DNA of 64,000 nucleotides from the NCBI RefSeq assembly GCF_016756615.1, contig NZ_AP023262.1, positions 3,039,501 to 3,103,500 on the forward strand, written 5' to 3'. The notes beneath the pieces are model-generated. The model was not told the origin of the DNA, made no database searches, and saw only the letters and a list, made by a program, of their open reading frames with translations. Positions 43,921 to 52,425 of the stretch are shown piece by piece (position 1 is the stretch's first letter; every line of letters begins with the position of its first letter). Position numbers and translations under genes: made by a program. Source of the DNA: Mesorhizobium sp. L-8-3. Lineage in GTDB: Bacteria > Pseudomonadota > Alphaproteobacteria > Rhizobiales > Rhizobiaceae.

Positions 43921-45387
43921 CTACCTGACCGCTTCGAGGAGTGTGGAGAGCATTTCGTCGACGGCCTGGATCAGCCGGGCGGATGCCTGGTAGGCGTGCT
44001 CGAGCTCCAGCAGGCGCGCCATCTCCTCGTCCATGTTGACGCCCGTTTCGTTCGACAGGGCCTGGCTGGTGCGCACCAGCAGCGAACTCTTGGACTCGGC
44101 GGCTTCGGAGGCCTGCTGGCGGGCGAGCTCCAGCCAACTGATCGAGCTTCCGGCGTAGTCGGTCACGCTCGCCTCGGTGCCGATGCCGGCGGCCGCGTCG
44201 AAGGTCATCGGCGCGTCGAGCGCTTCGCTGTATGTGTAGATCAGGTCGGCGAATGACGCGCCGCCGCTCGTGTTGTAGACATAGCCGCTGCCGTTCATGC
44301 CGCCGTCGCGCAACAGCCTGACGTCGCCTCCGGCGGTCGAATCGATCAGCGGATTTACCTGGATCGCGCCGGCGAGGCCGGGGCTGACGGTACCGTCTGC
44401 GGGCAAGGCCGGGCCGCCGGGCCAGGTGAAGAGGCCGGTCAGCGGCGGCACCGAGCCGGCGCCCGTCGGGTCGGTTTCGGCGAAGGAGGAGATCAGCCCG
44501 CGCGCGATCTCGTCGAGCTGCGCCTGCATGGAGGGCGCTACGCGGTCGCGCATCTGCAACATGGCCGCCAGGCTGCCGGCGGCATCGGTGTTCGCGCCCG
44601 AACCGGCGACCAGCGGCACTCCGTCCACATAGATCGCATTTCCCGATGTCGTGGCCGAGTAGGACGGGATCGGTTCGAAGGTCACCTTGCGAGGCACCGC
44701 CTCGAACAGGGTCACGCCGCTGGCGGTGGTCACGACCATGTCGTTGTTGCCGCGGGTGATCGTCGAGATCGGCACGATCTCCGAGATCTGCTTGAGCAGC
44801 GCGTCGCGCTGGTCGAGGGCATCCGAAGCGTCGTTGCCGGCCTGGGTGGCATGCATGACCGCCTTGTTCGCCTGCTCGAACTGCCCGAGCAGGTCGTTGA
44901 GCGAGGCAACCGACGTCTTGATGTCCTTGTCGAGCTGGGCGCGCGTCTGCTGGATCGCGGCACTGCCCTCGTTCAGCGCCTTGGCGAGCTGGCGCGCCTG
45001 TTCGACGACGTTCTCGCCGAGATTCTCGTTGGAGGGCGTCGTCCCGAAGGACTGCAGCGCTTGCTGGAGCTTGCCGATCAGGGTCGAGGCGGAGCGGCCG
45101 TTCTCGACCCCGTTGACGTGGAGCGTCAGGTTCTCGATGCCCGAGAGCAATGTCGACTGGCCGGCATGCGAGGAGAGCGCCGCGAGGTTGTTCTTGAACA
45201 GTGCGACATTGGTGGCGCGCTGTATCTCGACCGTGCGGGCGCCCGGTGCGGTGCTGACCAGAACCGCCGACCGCCTCGAATAGTCGGGGTTCTGGACATT
45301 GCTGATGTTCTGGGAAACGACGCTTGTCTGCCGCGACGTGCTCAGAATCGATCTTTGCGCAATGCCCAGGGCGGTCGTCAGCGACAT
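43921..45387 (-). CDS. flgK: Hook-filament junction protein FlgK (HAP1)
   Basis: A 488-residue FlgK. N-terminus SLTTALGIAQRSILSTSRQTSVVSQNISNVQNPDYSRRSAVLV (in parts) carries the NISN-NPDYSRR rod/hook signature; GVNMDEEMARLLELEHAYQASARLIQAVDEMLSTLL is the typical C-terminal helix. It connects the hook to FlgL and the filament. It lies 31 bp after flgE. Confidence 0.94.
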   Translation of the reverse strand: MSLTTALGIAQRSILSTSRQTSVVSQNISNVQNPDYSRRSAVLVSTAPGARTVEIQRATNVALFKNNLAALSSHAGQSTLLSGIENLTLHVNGVENGRSASTLIGKLQQALQSFGTTPSNENLGENVVEQARQLAKALNEGSAAIQQTRAQLDKDIKTSVASLNDLLGQFEQANKAVMHATQAGNDASDALDQRDALLKQISEIVPISTITRGNNDMVVTTASGVTLFEAVPRKVTFEPIPSYSATTSGNAIYVDGVPLVAGSGANTDAAGSLAAMLQMRDRVAPSMQAQLDEIARGLISSFAETDPTGAGSVPPLTGLFTWPGGPALPADGTVSPGLAGAIQVNPLIDSTAGGDVRLLRDGGMNGSGYVYNTSGGASFADLIYTYSEALDAPMTFDAAAGIGTEASVTDYAGSSISWLELARQQASEAAESKSSLLVRTSQALSNETGVNMDEEMARLLELEHAYQASARLIQAVDEMLSTLLEAVR

Positions 45388-45418
45388 TGTAGTTCCTTCA
45401 AATGCTGTGACGCACCCG

Positions 45419-46687
45419 TCACCGTTTCAGGTTGACGAGGACGTCGAGGAGTTCGGAGCCGGTCTGGAAGACCTTCGAGTTGGCGGTGTAGTTGCGCTGG
45501 GACTCGATCATGTCGGTCAGCTCCTGCGCGATGTCGACATTGGAGCTCTCGACCGCCTGCGAGACCATCTTGCCGAGACCGCCTTCATTCGAGAAGCCGA
45601 TGCGTACGTCGCCGGAATCGTTGCTCTGCGAATAGACGTTGCCCGAAAGCACGTTCAGCCGATCCGGGCTCGCCACGGTGGCGAGCGGGATGCGATAGAG
45701 CTGCCGCACCGAACCGTTCTCGTAGATCGCCGAGAGCACGCCGTCCGTGCTGATCTCGATCCGATCGATGGCGCTCGGGCCGTTGCCGTCCACGATGGCT
45801 TCATCGACGGCATATTTCGACGAGAGCTGGGTCATGCCACCGAGGTCGAGTTCCAGCGTCGCGCCGTTCGGGATGCTCATGCTGAGCGTGCCGCCCGCGG
45901 TGAGCTTGCCGGTGGTCGGATCGAAGTCGAGCGTTCCGGTGGTCAGGGCGCCGGGCGGGTTGGCATAGGGGAAGGAGGTCGTCCCGCCGGAGGCGGCGTC
46001 GGCCTTGTTGAAGACGGTGACTTCCCATGTGTTGTCGGCCGTCTTGGTGAAATAGACGTCGAGCATCACTTCAGAGCCGAGATTGTCGTAGGCCACCAGC
46101 GACGACTTCGCGGTGTATTTCGATGTCGCGACATTGTCCGACGGCAGTTCGCCTGCGGCGACATCCTCGGCTGTGGAGGGGAGGTTGGCCGAGAATTCGC
46201 CCCGGGTGGAAGGGGTTGCGGTCATGCCGCCTTCACCGCCGATCTGGACCACTTCGAGGCCGCCGAAGCCGTTGGCGGTGGCACTGGGCGTGCCGTTGGC
46301 GAAGCTGTAGCCGGTGAGATAGAAGCCGGCGGCGTTGACGAGACGGCCCTCGCCGTCGGGCACGAAGGAACCGGACCTGGTCAGATAGTTCGTGCCGCTG
46401 CCGTTCTGGACGATGAAGAAGCCGTCGCCGTCGACGGCGAGGTCGGTCACCGAGGTGGTGTAGTTGAGAACGCCCTGGGTGGATATCTGATAGCGGATGT
46501 CGGTGGTGACGCCGCCGGAATTGTAGCTGCCGCCGCCATTGGGCACGACCAGCGTCGAGAACTCGGTCTTGGCGCGCTTGTAGCCGGCCGTGTTCGAATT
46601 GGCGATGTTGTCGGCGACCGTCGACAGGCGGTTGGACTGTCCGTTCATGCCGGACACGCCGGTCCGCATCATCCCGTAAAGGCTCAT
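45419..46687 (-). CDS. flgE: Flagellar hook protein FlgE
   Basis: A 422-residue hook protein. N-terminus LYGMMRTGVSGMNGQSNRLSTVADNIANSNTAGYKRAKTEF (in parts) has the ANSNTxGYK signature of rod/hook proteins. DGDGFFIVQNGSGTNYLTRSG is the shared D1 motif and MIESQRNYTANSKVFQTGSELLDVLVNLKR the C-terminal helix. It has its own promoter-like motif at 46726-46743, so a transcript probably starts here and runs to fliQ. Confidence 0.95.
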   Translation of the reverse strand: MSLYGMMRTGVSGMNGQSNRLSTVADNIANSNTAGYKRAKTEFSTLVVPNGGGSYNSGGVTTDIRYQISTQGVLNYTTSVTDLAVDGDGFFIVQNGSGTNYLTRSGSFVPDGEGRLVNAAGFYLTGYSFANGTPSATANGFGGLEVVQIGGEGGMTATPSTRGEFSANLPSTAEDVAAGELPSDNVATSKYTAKSSLVAYDNLGSEVMLDVYFTKTADNTWEVTVFNKADAASGGTTSFPYANPPGALTTGTLDFDPTTGKLTAGGTLSMSIPNGATLELDLGGMTQLSSKYAVDEAIVDGNGPSAIDRIEISTDGVLSAIYENGSVRQLYRIPLATVASPDRLNVLSGNVYSQSNDSGDVRIGFSNEGGLGKMVSQAVESSNVDIAQELTDMIESQRNYTANSKVFQTGSELLDVLVNLKR

Positions 46688-46723
46688 CGAGCATACCCCT
46701 CAGATCGGTGGTTTCCGGGGGCC

Positions 46724-46748
46724 AGGTTAGTCGCCGTGACTTGCGTGA
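46724..46748 (-). promoter_or_regulatory. Flagellar promoter-like motif before flgE
   Basis: On the minus strand CGCAAG (CAAG complement 46740-46743) is followed after exactly 10 bp by TAAC (46726-46729). It matches the CAAG-N10-TA pattern before fliF, flhA and flgB except that TAGT is TAAC. It sits 39 bp upstream of the flgE ATG. Confidence 0.4.
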
Positions 46749-46832
46749 GGCTGTCTGATGTCTGCATTCCGGTCTGTCCCGCTTGCCCGGGCGGCAAAAG
46801 GCCGCCAGGGCGGAGAGCGTCGGCTCCCGTCG

Positions 46833-47501
46833 TCAGACGTTCAGCCGGTAGCCGAGGAAGCGCTTGGAATCGATCGGGTCGAAGCCGAGCTTCTCACGCA
46901 GCTTCTTGCGCAGCTTGCTGATGTGGCTCTCGACGACGTTCTCCTCGACCTCTTCGTCGAAGATGCCGTAGATCGCATTGAAGACCTGCGATTTGGTCAC
47001 CCTGCGGCCGTAATTCGCCGCGAGGAATTCGAGGATGCGCCGCTCGCGCCGCGGCAGGGGCAGCGGCTGGCCGTCGATTTCGGGATCGCGGCCGTCGTCG
47101 AAGATGCGCATCGGTCCGATCTGCGTGAAGCTCGGATCCTGCTGCTGGCGGCGACGGATGGCGGAGATGCGCGCCAGGATCTCCCGGATATGGACCGGCT
47201 TGCGCACGACATCGTCCACGCCGAGTTCGAAGAGGCGCAGCGTGTTCTCGAGCGAATGCTGTTCGCTGAGCGCGATCACCGGCGCGCCGGTGCGTTCGCG
47301 GATCATCCGCGGCGAGAACTGGCTGCTGTCGCATTCGCCGATAAGGAAGGCGCCGACGGCCTTGATGTCGGACTCGGCAGCGGTCGAAACCCACTCGCCG
47401 AACTCGCTGGCGCCGAAACCGGTGCTCGGCACGCCCTCGCGCCCGAAGAGCGAGGAATAACCTTCCTTCACCCGCTCGCGCTCGTCCACGATAACGATCA
47501 T
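46833..47501 (-). CDS. ftcR: Flagellar master response regulator FtcR/Rem type
   Basis: A 222-residue OmpR-like regulator matching FtcR of Brucella and Rem of Sinorhizobium: receiver-like domain ([19 protein letters not shown]...[26 protein letters not shown], in parts) and a winged-helix domain ending [31 protein letters not shown]. At the usual phospho-acceptor place the strand reads [10 protein letters not shown], with no Asp at the expected strand end, so it may act without classical phosphorylation. FtcR/Rem activates flagellar class II genes. It is encoded alone, 145 bp before flgE, with a 281-bp upstream region. Confidence 0.92.
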   Translation of the reverse strand: MIVIVDERERVKEGYSSLFGREGVPSTGFGASEFGEWVSTAAESDIKAVGAFLIGECDSSQFSPRMIRERTGAPVIALSEQHSLENTLRLFELGVDDVVRKPVHIREILARISAIRRRQQQDPSFTQIGPMRIFDDGRDPEIDGQPLPLPRRERRILEFLAANYGRRVTKSQVFNAIYGIFDEEVEENVVESHISKLRKKLREKLGFDPIDSKRFLGYRLNV

Positions 47502-47564
47502 CGGCCCGCCTCCGAATCAGTTTCAATACCCCATGTGTCAACGGGTAGCCGCTGGCGGGATTTG

Positions 47565-47677
47565 TTAACAACCGTCAATTTTTGTGAGTCAGTTCTAGGG
47601 AGTCGCCGGAAGGTCCTGCGGCGTGGCAAAATACCCTATTGGGAACAATGGGTTGAATATAGTTAACAGGTGGTAAA
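47565..47677. promoter_or_regulatory. Two imperfect CtrA-box-like sequences upstream of ftcR
   Basis: The CtrA box is TTAA-N7-TTAA. At 47565-47579 the sequence is TTAA-CAACCGT-CAAT, and at 47663-47677 it is TTAA-CAGGTGG-TAAA. Both keep the first half and the spacing but vary in the second half. Brucella ftcR is described as under CtrA control, which makes the position suggestive. The remaining upstream region shows no gene. Confidence 0.35.
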
Positions 47678-47782
47678 TTTGCGGCTTTTGTGTGGAGAAA
47701 ACGAGGTCGGAAGCGGGCGGCGCGAGAGCGGATCCGTTATCACGCGTGAGGCGATCCGGACCGAGCGCTTTGCCCGGCCGGA

Positions 47783-48379
47783 TCAGGGCCGGCAGAAGTC
47801 GCGGGCGTTTTGCGTCCATTTGCCGAAGCCGGTCGCCACCATGTTTGCGATGACCCGGCAGACATAGCGCTTCTGCGCAGGGTCGTTGTCGGGCCCCGCA
47901 TGATAACGGGCGACCGCCATCGACCAGGAGGTGTGGCGCGCCTTCAGCCTGAGCAGGAAGCGGGCCGCATAGTCGACATTCCTGCGCGGATCGAACATCT
48001 CGTCCAGGCCCGAGAAATGTTCCGAATGATAATGATGGTTGATCTGCATGCAGCCGACGTCGATCAGCTTCGCGCCCCGAAGACGTGCCTCCCGGAACGC
48101 CGTGATCGCTTCGCGCCGGGATGACTTGAACACCGCCTTGCCCTCGACATTCAGCGCGTAAGGCTGGAGGCTCCCCTTGCGGCCGGTCTCGGTGAGACCC
48201 ACGGAGTAGAGAATGCCGACCGGCACGCCGTAGCGTTCCGAGGCACGCAGGATCTCGGTCTCGCAGGCATTGGCTGCGGCCGCGACGGCCGGCGCCGGCA
48301 CGCTAGATGTAAACGCCGTGAGCAGGGCCGCCGTCACCACGCGACTGAGTGGGCGAAAGCCTGTCGGCGTCGTGACCAT
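47783..48379 (-). CDS. Lytic transglycosylase (SLT domain), flagellar-locus
   Basis: A ~198-residue exported protein. A signal-like helix (VVTAALLTAFTSSVPAPAVAAA) precedes the SLT domain: ETEILRASERYGVPVGILYSVGLTETG with the catalytic Glu, LIDVGCMQINHHYHSEHF, NVDYAARFLLRLKARHTSWSMAVARYHAG. It likely opens the peptidoglycan for the rod, supplying what the rod-binding protein at 26737 lacks. The start at 48379 overlaps the 3' end of fliK by 77 bp; a GTG at 48337 would shorten the overlap. Two Cys in the domain and two near the C-terminus may form disulfides. Confidence 0.85.
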   Translation of the reverse strand: MVTTPTGFRPLSRVVTAALLTAFTSSVPAPAVAAAANACETEILRASERYGVPVGILYSVGLTETGRKGSLQPYALNVEGKAVFKSSRREAITAFREARLRGAKLIDVGCMQINHHYHSEHFSGLDEMFDPRRNVDYAARFLLRLKARHTSWSMAVARYHAGPDNDPAQKRYVCRVIANMVATGFGKWTQNARDFCRP

Positions 48380-49661
48380 TGTCGTATCCGGAGTTTCTGT
48401 GCCCGCTGCCGTTCGATTGCCCGAAGTCGCTGCCGCCCGAGAGATCGTGTTCGGCCCCCTGGGACGAGGTGTCCGCGAAGCTGGTGCTGTCGCGCGCCGA
48501 AGAATTGCCGTGCGCCGGCGGCGCCTGGATGACCACCTGGTCGACGCTGATACCGTGCGAGCGGAGCGCCCGGGCGATCGCTTCGTTCGCGCCGGAGAGC
48601 CTGTTATAGGCTTCCGACGTCTCGACCTCGACCTCGACCGAAAGCTGTCCATCCGATATGCGCAGCCGCGCCGTGACCATGCCGAGCTCCGCCGGATGCA
48701 GTTGGATCTTCAACGATTGCAAGGCGCCGGTCGAGGCAGGCTGCGTCGGCAAATGCGCGGCCCCGGCCGCGGCATGCGACGGCGGGTTGGCGGCGAGCGC
48801 CTCGACGATCGGCGCGCCGGCCGACACGGCCGTCGGCTGGAGGACGGGTGCTGCCGGTTTCGGATCGGCAATCGCAGTCTTTGCCTCGGCGCGCTTGTCG
48901 CCGGCCTCGCGCGGCTGCGAGGCTCGTGCCACGGCTTCGGACAGCACGGTGCCGCGCTGCCGGTTCTCGCTCCGTTCGGATACGGAGGGCTGGACATCGG
49001 ATATGGCCGGTTCGCCGGTCCGCGGCACCGGGACGTCCTGGGCCGGCAGGGGGCGATCGTGGGGCTGGGTGGCCAGGGCGCCAAGATTGGCGGCGAGGGT
49101 CTTGCCGAAAGGCGCCTGAGCGGGCCGGCTGGCGGCTCCGTCGGCATTCGCCGGCTCCAGCACCGTCACGGTCCGCTCCTGCCGGCCTTCGACAGGCCTC
49201 TCGACTTCAGGCACGGACGCGCGCGACTGCGTCGCCGGTCTCTTGCCGAAGGCGTCTTGCAAGGGCTCGGCATTGCGGACCGGCGCGACATTCGCCGGCC
49301 GCTGCTCGACCATCGTCAGCAGCGGCAGCAGTCCCTCGGCATCTTCGACCGTGTCGGCGTCTGGCGCGTCGCCCGGCGGTTCGGATTCCGCGGCCTCGTC
49401 CGTTCGCGGCTGGACCAGCATTTCACCGTCGGGAGGAGGCACATCGGTCAGGGCTTCGTCGGGCGCAACCCTCAGCTTCATGGCGCTCGGGGCGCGGACG
49501 GTCTCGGAACGGTCCGCCGAGAGACCACGCCCACCCTGTCCGCCGCCCATCGATTTCAGCAGCTTGCCGAAGCCTCGCTCGCCGTTCGATACGGTTCCCC
49601 GGTCATTCCTGGCGGTGGCCTTCGGCGCGTGCTGCTCGATTGCCGGCGACGAGACGTTCAT
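48303..49661 (-). CDS. fliK: Flagellar hook-length control protein FliK (MotD)
   Basis: A 452-residue protein. The first 300 residues are low-complexity (Ala, Pro, Glu, Arg). The conserved FliK C-terminal domain is at about 315-385: LKIQLHPAELGMVTARLRISDGQLSVEVEVETSEAYNRL (in parts) then AIARALRSHGISVDQVVIQ. FliK measures the hook and switches export specificity. In Sinorhizobium the same gene was first called motD in motB-motC-motD, the order found here. Its start overlaps the motC stop by ATGA. Confidence 0.9.
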   Translation of the reverse strand: MNVSSPAIEQHAPKATARNDRGTVSNGERGFGKLLKSMGGGQGGRGLSADRSETVRAPSAMKLRVAPDEALTDVPPPDGEMLVQPRTDEAAESEPPGDAPDADTVEDAEGLLPLLTMVEQRPANVAPVRNAEPLQDAFGKRPATQSRASVPEVERPVEGRQERTVTVLEPANADGAASRPAQAPFGKTLAANLGALATQPHDRPLPAQDVPVPRTGEPAISDVQPSVSERSENRQRGTVLSEAVARASQPREAGDKRAEAKTAIADPKPAAPVLQPTAVSAGAPIVEALAANPPSHAAAGAAHLPTQPASTGALQSLKIQLHPAELGMVTARLRISDGQLSVEVEVETSEAYNRLSGANEAIARALRSHGISVDQVVIQAPPAHGNSSARDSTSFADTSSQGAEHDLSGGSDFGQSNGSGHRNSGYDNGHDADRLSPTQSRGDGGPAHGVYI

Positions 49662-51148
49662 TTCCGTGTTCCTTCCAGCAGCTTGTCGATCTCCTGCAAT
49701 TTCTTGCGGGCCGCCCCGACATATTCGGCTTCCGGCAAGGCGACGTCGACCGGCTCCTCGCCGGAAGCCGGTCCGGCTGTCGGCGCCGCGGCGCCCGGAT
49801 CGGGCAGTTCCTCGCCCGAGGCGGCAGCACCTTGCGTGTCGTCGGCGCTGGCTGCCCGTGCGCCGGCCGCTGCCGTTTCCGGAGCAGGATCAACCTGTAT
49901 CGCCGCCGCCTCCATGATCCCGTCCTGTTCCGGCGCATCGGCTGGCGTCGCCACGGGTTCATCGATCGGCAACGGCGCATTCTGAATGTCGGCCGGCTTT
50001 ATCGGCGGCGAGAGCACGCCGCTCACAACCTCGGTCGCGGCGTCGAGCAGGCGTATGTCGCGCGCCGACAGCGCACTCCTGTCGATTTCGGCGAGACGCC
50101 TGGCGACGTCGTCAATGGAGGCCGAGGCGACGGAGCCGAGCGCATCATAGAGCTCGGCGCGCGGATCGGGCTTCGCCGCCGGTCCCTCGGTTCCGGCGTT
50201 GCCCGCCTTCTCGGCGGCGAAGGCGGCGAGCTGGCCGTGGCCCAGGATCGCGCTTTTCCGGGCGATCCGCAGATAGATGGCTGTCCGCTGTTCGGCGTTC
50301 ATGGCCGCGATGATCGTTTCGACCGCGGCCATGTCGAGCTTGTCCTGCATCTCGACGACGCCATTGATAAAACCGTCGGCGAAATGGCTGGCATAGGGCG
50401 AGCGCAGGAAGCGCCTGATATATTGCTCGGACGCCCTGATGAAGCGGGCGGGATCGCCGGTCGCGGCGGCGAGCGCGATCGAGCGGCGCAGCGCCGCTTC
50501 CTCGACGAGGCTGCCCGGCGCGAGCAGCCGCGCCTGGTCCAGAAGCGCCAGCCCTTGCTGCGGATCGTCGACCGCCTGGATGTTGCCCTTGACCAGCGCC
50601 AGGAAGGCGCCGAGCTCGGGTCCCTCGGCCATGGGGTCGAGCGGGGCGAGGATCATCGCGGCCTTGCCGGTTTCGCTGCGGTAATATGCGATCAGACCCT
50701 CGGCGAGCACCTTGTCGCGCCCGGCGAGCTCCAGCCTGGTCGCCACGGTCTCGAGCGTGCGCGGGCTGCCGCCGCTCATGCCGTAGATCATCAACGCATC
50801 GACATTGCGGCGGTCGGCGAACTCCGCGGCCACGGCGGCGCCCAGCCTGCGGTCGATCAGCTCGATCATCTTCTTCTGCATCGGCAGGGCGGCATGGTCG
50901 CCGTCGGCAATCCGCTCCTGCAGCACCTGCAGCGAGCGCACCATCTGGTAGGGAGCCAGCACCGGCACCGCTTCGCCCGAGGCGGCAGCCCAGGTCGCGG
51001 GCAGGCACAGCGCCGCCGCGACCAGAGAGGTCTCGGAAAGGTGTCCCAGGATTTTCCGACAGAAACCCTCGGCAAGAGAAGGGCCTGGCCAGGTGAAGCG
51101 TGGGCGATGCCGCGCAAACCTGTCCAGGCGGGGGAGGTCGATCCTCAA
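49658..51148 (-). CDS. motC: Chemotaxis/motility protein MotC with repeat-derived N-terminus
   Basis: A 496-residue MotC, a periplasmic protein needed with MotB for flagellar rotation in rhizobia. The mature part starts after the hydrophobic SLVAAALCLPATWAA and shows the helical MotC domain (PYQMVRSLQVLQERIADGDHAALPMQKKMIELIDRRLGAAVAAEFADRRNVDALMIYGMSGG, in parts), then an Ala/Pro/Glu-rich tail. The TTG start overlaps the motB stop (TTGA), so translation is coupled. Oddity: residues ~9-41 are encoded by a copy of the dispersed double-hairpin element (51026-51125), giving an unusually long n-region before the signal helix. No alternative start lies between the element and the helix. Confidence 0.9.
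   Translation of the reverse strand: MRIDLPRLDRFARHRPRFTWPGPSLAEGFCRKILGHLSETSLVAAALCLPATWAAASGEAVPVLAPYQMVRSLQVLQERIADGDHAALPMQKKMIELIDRRLGAAVAAEFADRRNVDALMIYGMSGGSPRTLETVATRLELAGRDKVLAEGLIAYYRSETGKAAMILAPLDPMAEGPELGAFLALVKGNIQAVDDPQQGLALLDQARLLAPGSLVEEAALRRSIALAAATGDPARFIRASEQYIRRFLRSPYASHFADGFINGVVEMQDKLDMAAVETIIAAMNAEQRTAIYLRIARKSAILGHGQLAAFAAEKAGNAGTEGPAAKPDPRAELYDALGSVASASIDDVARRLAEIDRSALSARDIRLLDAATEVVSGVLSPPIKPADIQNAPLPIDEPVATPADAPEQDGIMEAAAIQVDPAPETAAAGARAASADDTQGAAASGEELPDPGAAAPTAGPASGEEPVDVALPEAEYVGAARKKLQEIDKLLEGTRK
51026..51125 (+). repeat. Double-hairpin element, copy C, in frame inside motC
   Basis: Aligned with copies A and B: TCGGAAAGGTGTCCCAGG, TTTTCCGACAGAAACC, CGGCAAGAGAAGGGCCTGG. 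The second hairpin (CCTGGCCAGGT against ACCTGTCCAGG, compensating changes relative to copy B) is intact. On the minus strand the copy is read through as protein without a stop in the motC frame. Confidence 0.8.
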
Positions 51149-52425
51149 TTCCCTGTCTCCAGCAGGATTTCTATGCGGCGGTTCGCTTCCGCATTCGGAT
51201 CGTCCTTCACCTTGAGCTTGCGGTCGGCATAGCCGGCGACCTCGACGATGCGGCGCTCGTCCAGCCCGGCGCGGGCCAGCATGTAGTAGGCGGAGTGAGC
51301 GCGCGCCGTCGAAAGCCGCCAGTTGTCGTAGGTCTTGCTGGCGAAGGGCCGGCTGTCGGTGTGGCCGTTGATGACGATGTTGCCCTTCTCCGCCATCAGC
51401 GCCTTGGAGATCTTCTCCATGGCCAGCACCAGTTCGCGGCGCGGAACCGCCGAGCCGATCTCGAACATCCCGACATTGAGCTGGTCGGTCACCGAGATCA
51501 TGACGCCCTTGTCGGTCGGTACGACGGTAATGCCGCCATACATCTTGTCGCCGTCCTTGAAGGCTTCGTGAAGTTCCTGGCCGATGCGGGCCGCGGTCTG
51601 CTCGACGGCAGCGTCAGGGCTATCCTCGTCAGGTGACGCCTTGTCTGCCTGCCCTGCCTGATCAACCGGCTCTTCAATCTGCGCCGCTACTTCTTCGGGC
51701 TCCTCCTCCGGCGCGGTTGGGAAGGCCTGCTGCAGTTCGCTCATGCCGGTCTCGGCCGGGGTCGCCGCCGGCTGCTGTCCGGTGGAGGCCTCCGCGAGTT
51801 CGGTACTGTCGGCCTTGGTCATGGCCGTCTCGGCGGGAGGAGGCGCGGCCATTTCCTGCGACCAGAAGTCGGGCGCGAAGGGATCGCGATAGGCATCGCC
51901 GCCCGAGGCGCCAGTGGCCGGGCCAGAGTCGGCGGCTCCCCCGTCACCCCTGGCGCTGATGTTCTGCTGCGCGCCGGTATCGCTGGCGATCTCGGCGAGC
52001 ACCGCATAGGGGTCGCGGAACAGGTTCTCGTCCGAGAAATTCTTGTCGTCTGCCGACAGCGCCGAATTGTCCTCCGGCGACGGACCGGCCTTTGCGGCGC
52101 CTTCCGCCGAATCCTGCTTGGCGTCGGCCTCGGCGGGCTTGCTCTTGTTCTCGCTGGCGGGCTGATCGTCGCTCAGATTGTCTAGGCCACGCGGGGAACT
52201 GCTGCGGTCCACAAGCTTGATCGGGTTGAAGTAGCTGGCGACCGCCAGCTTGGTTTCCTCGTTGGCGGCATTGATCAGCCACATGACGAGGAAGAAGCAC
52301 ATCATGGCGGTCATGAAGTCGGCGAAGGCGATCTTCCAGACGCCGCCATGATGGCCCTCATCGGCATCGTCGCTGCTGCGGCGAACGATGATGATCTCGC
52401 GCCGATCGTCTCCAACAGCACTCAT
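51145..52425 (-). CDS. motB: Flagellar stator protein MotB
   Basis: A 426-residue MotB. The single membrane helix has the proton-binding Asp: WKIAFADFMTAMMCFFLVMWLINAA in two runs, with Asp near residue 33. A long acidic/Ala-rich linker follows. The OmpA-like peptidoglycan domain is at the C-terminus (IVINGHTDSRPFASKTYDNWRLSTARAHSAYYML, in parts; EANRRIEILLE). The N-terminal REIIIVRRSSDDADEGHHGGVWKIAFADF is typical of rhizobial MotB. The ATG at 52425 overlaps the fliH stop. motA is not in the window. Confidence 0.95.
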   Translation of the reverse strand: MSAVGDDRREIIIVRRSSDDADEGHHGGVWKIAFADFMTAMMCFFLVMWLINAANEETKLAVASYFNPIKLVDRSSSPRGLDNLSDDQPASENKSKPAEADAKQDSAEGAAKAGPSPEDNSALSADDKNFSDENLFRDPYAVLAEIASDTGAQQNISARGDGGAADSGPATGASGGDAYRDPFAPDFWSQEMAAPPPAETAMTKADSTELAEASTGQQPAATPAETGMSELQQAFPTAPEEEPEEVAAQIEEPVDQAGQADKASPDEDSPDAAVEQTAARIGQELHEAFKDGDKMYGGITVVPTDKGVMISVTDQLNVGMFEIGSAVPRRELVLAMEKISKALMAEKGNIVINGHTDSRPFASKTYDNWRLSTARAHSAYYMLARAGLDERRIVEVAGYADRKLKVKDDPNAEANRRIEILLETGN

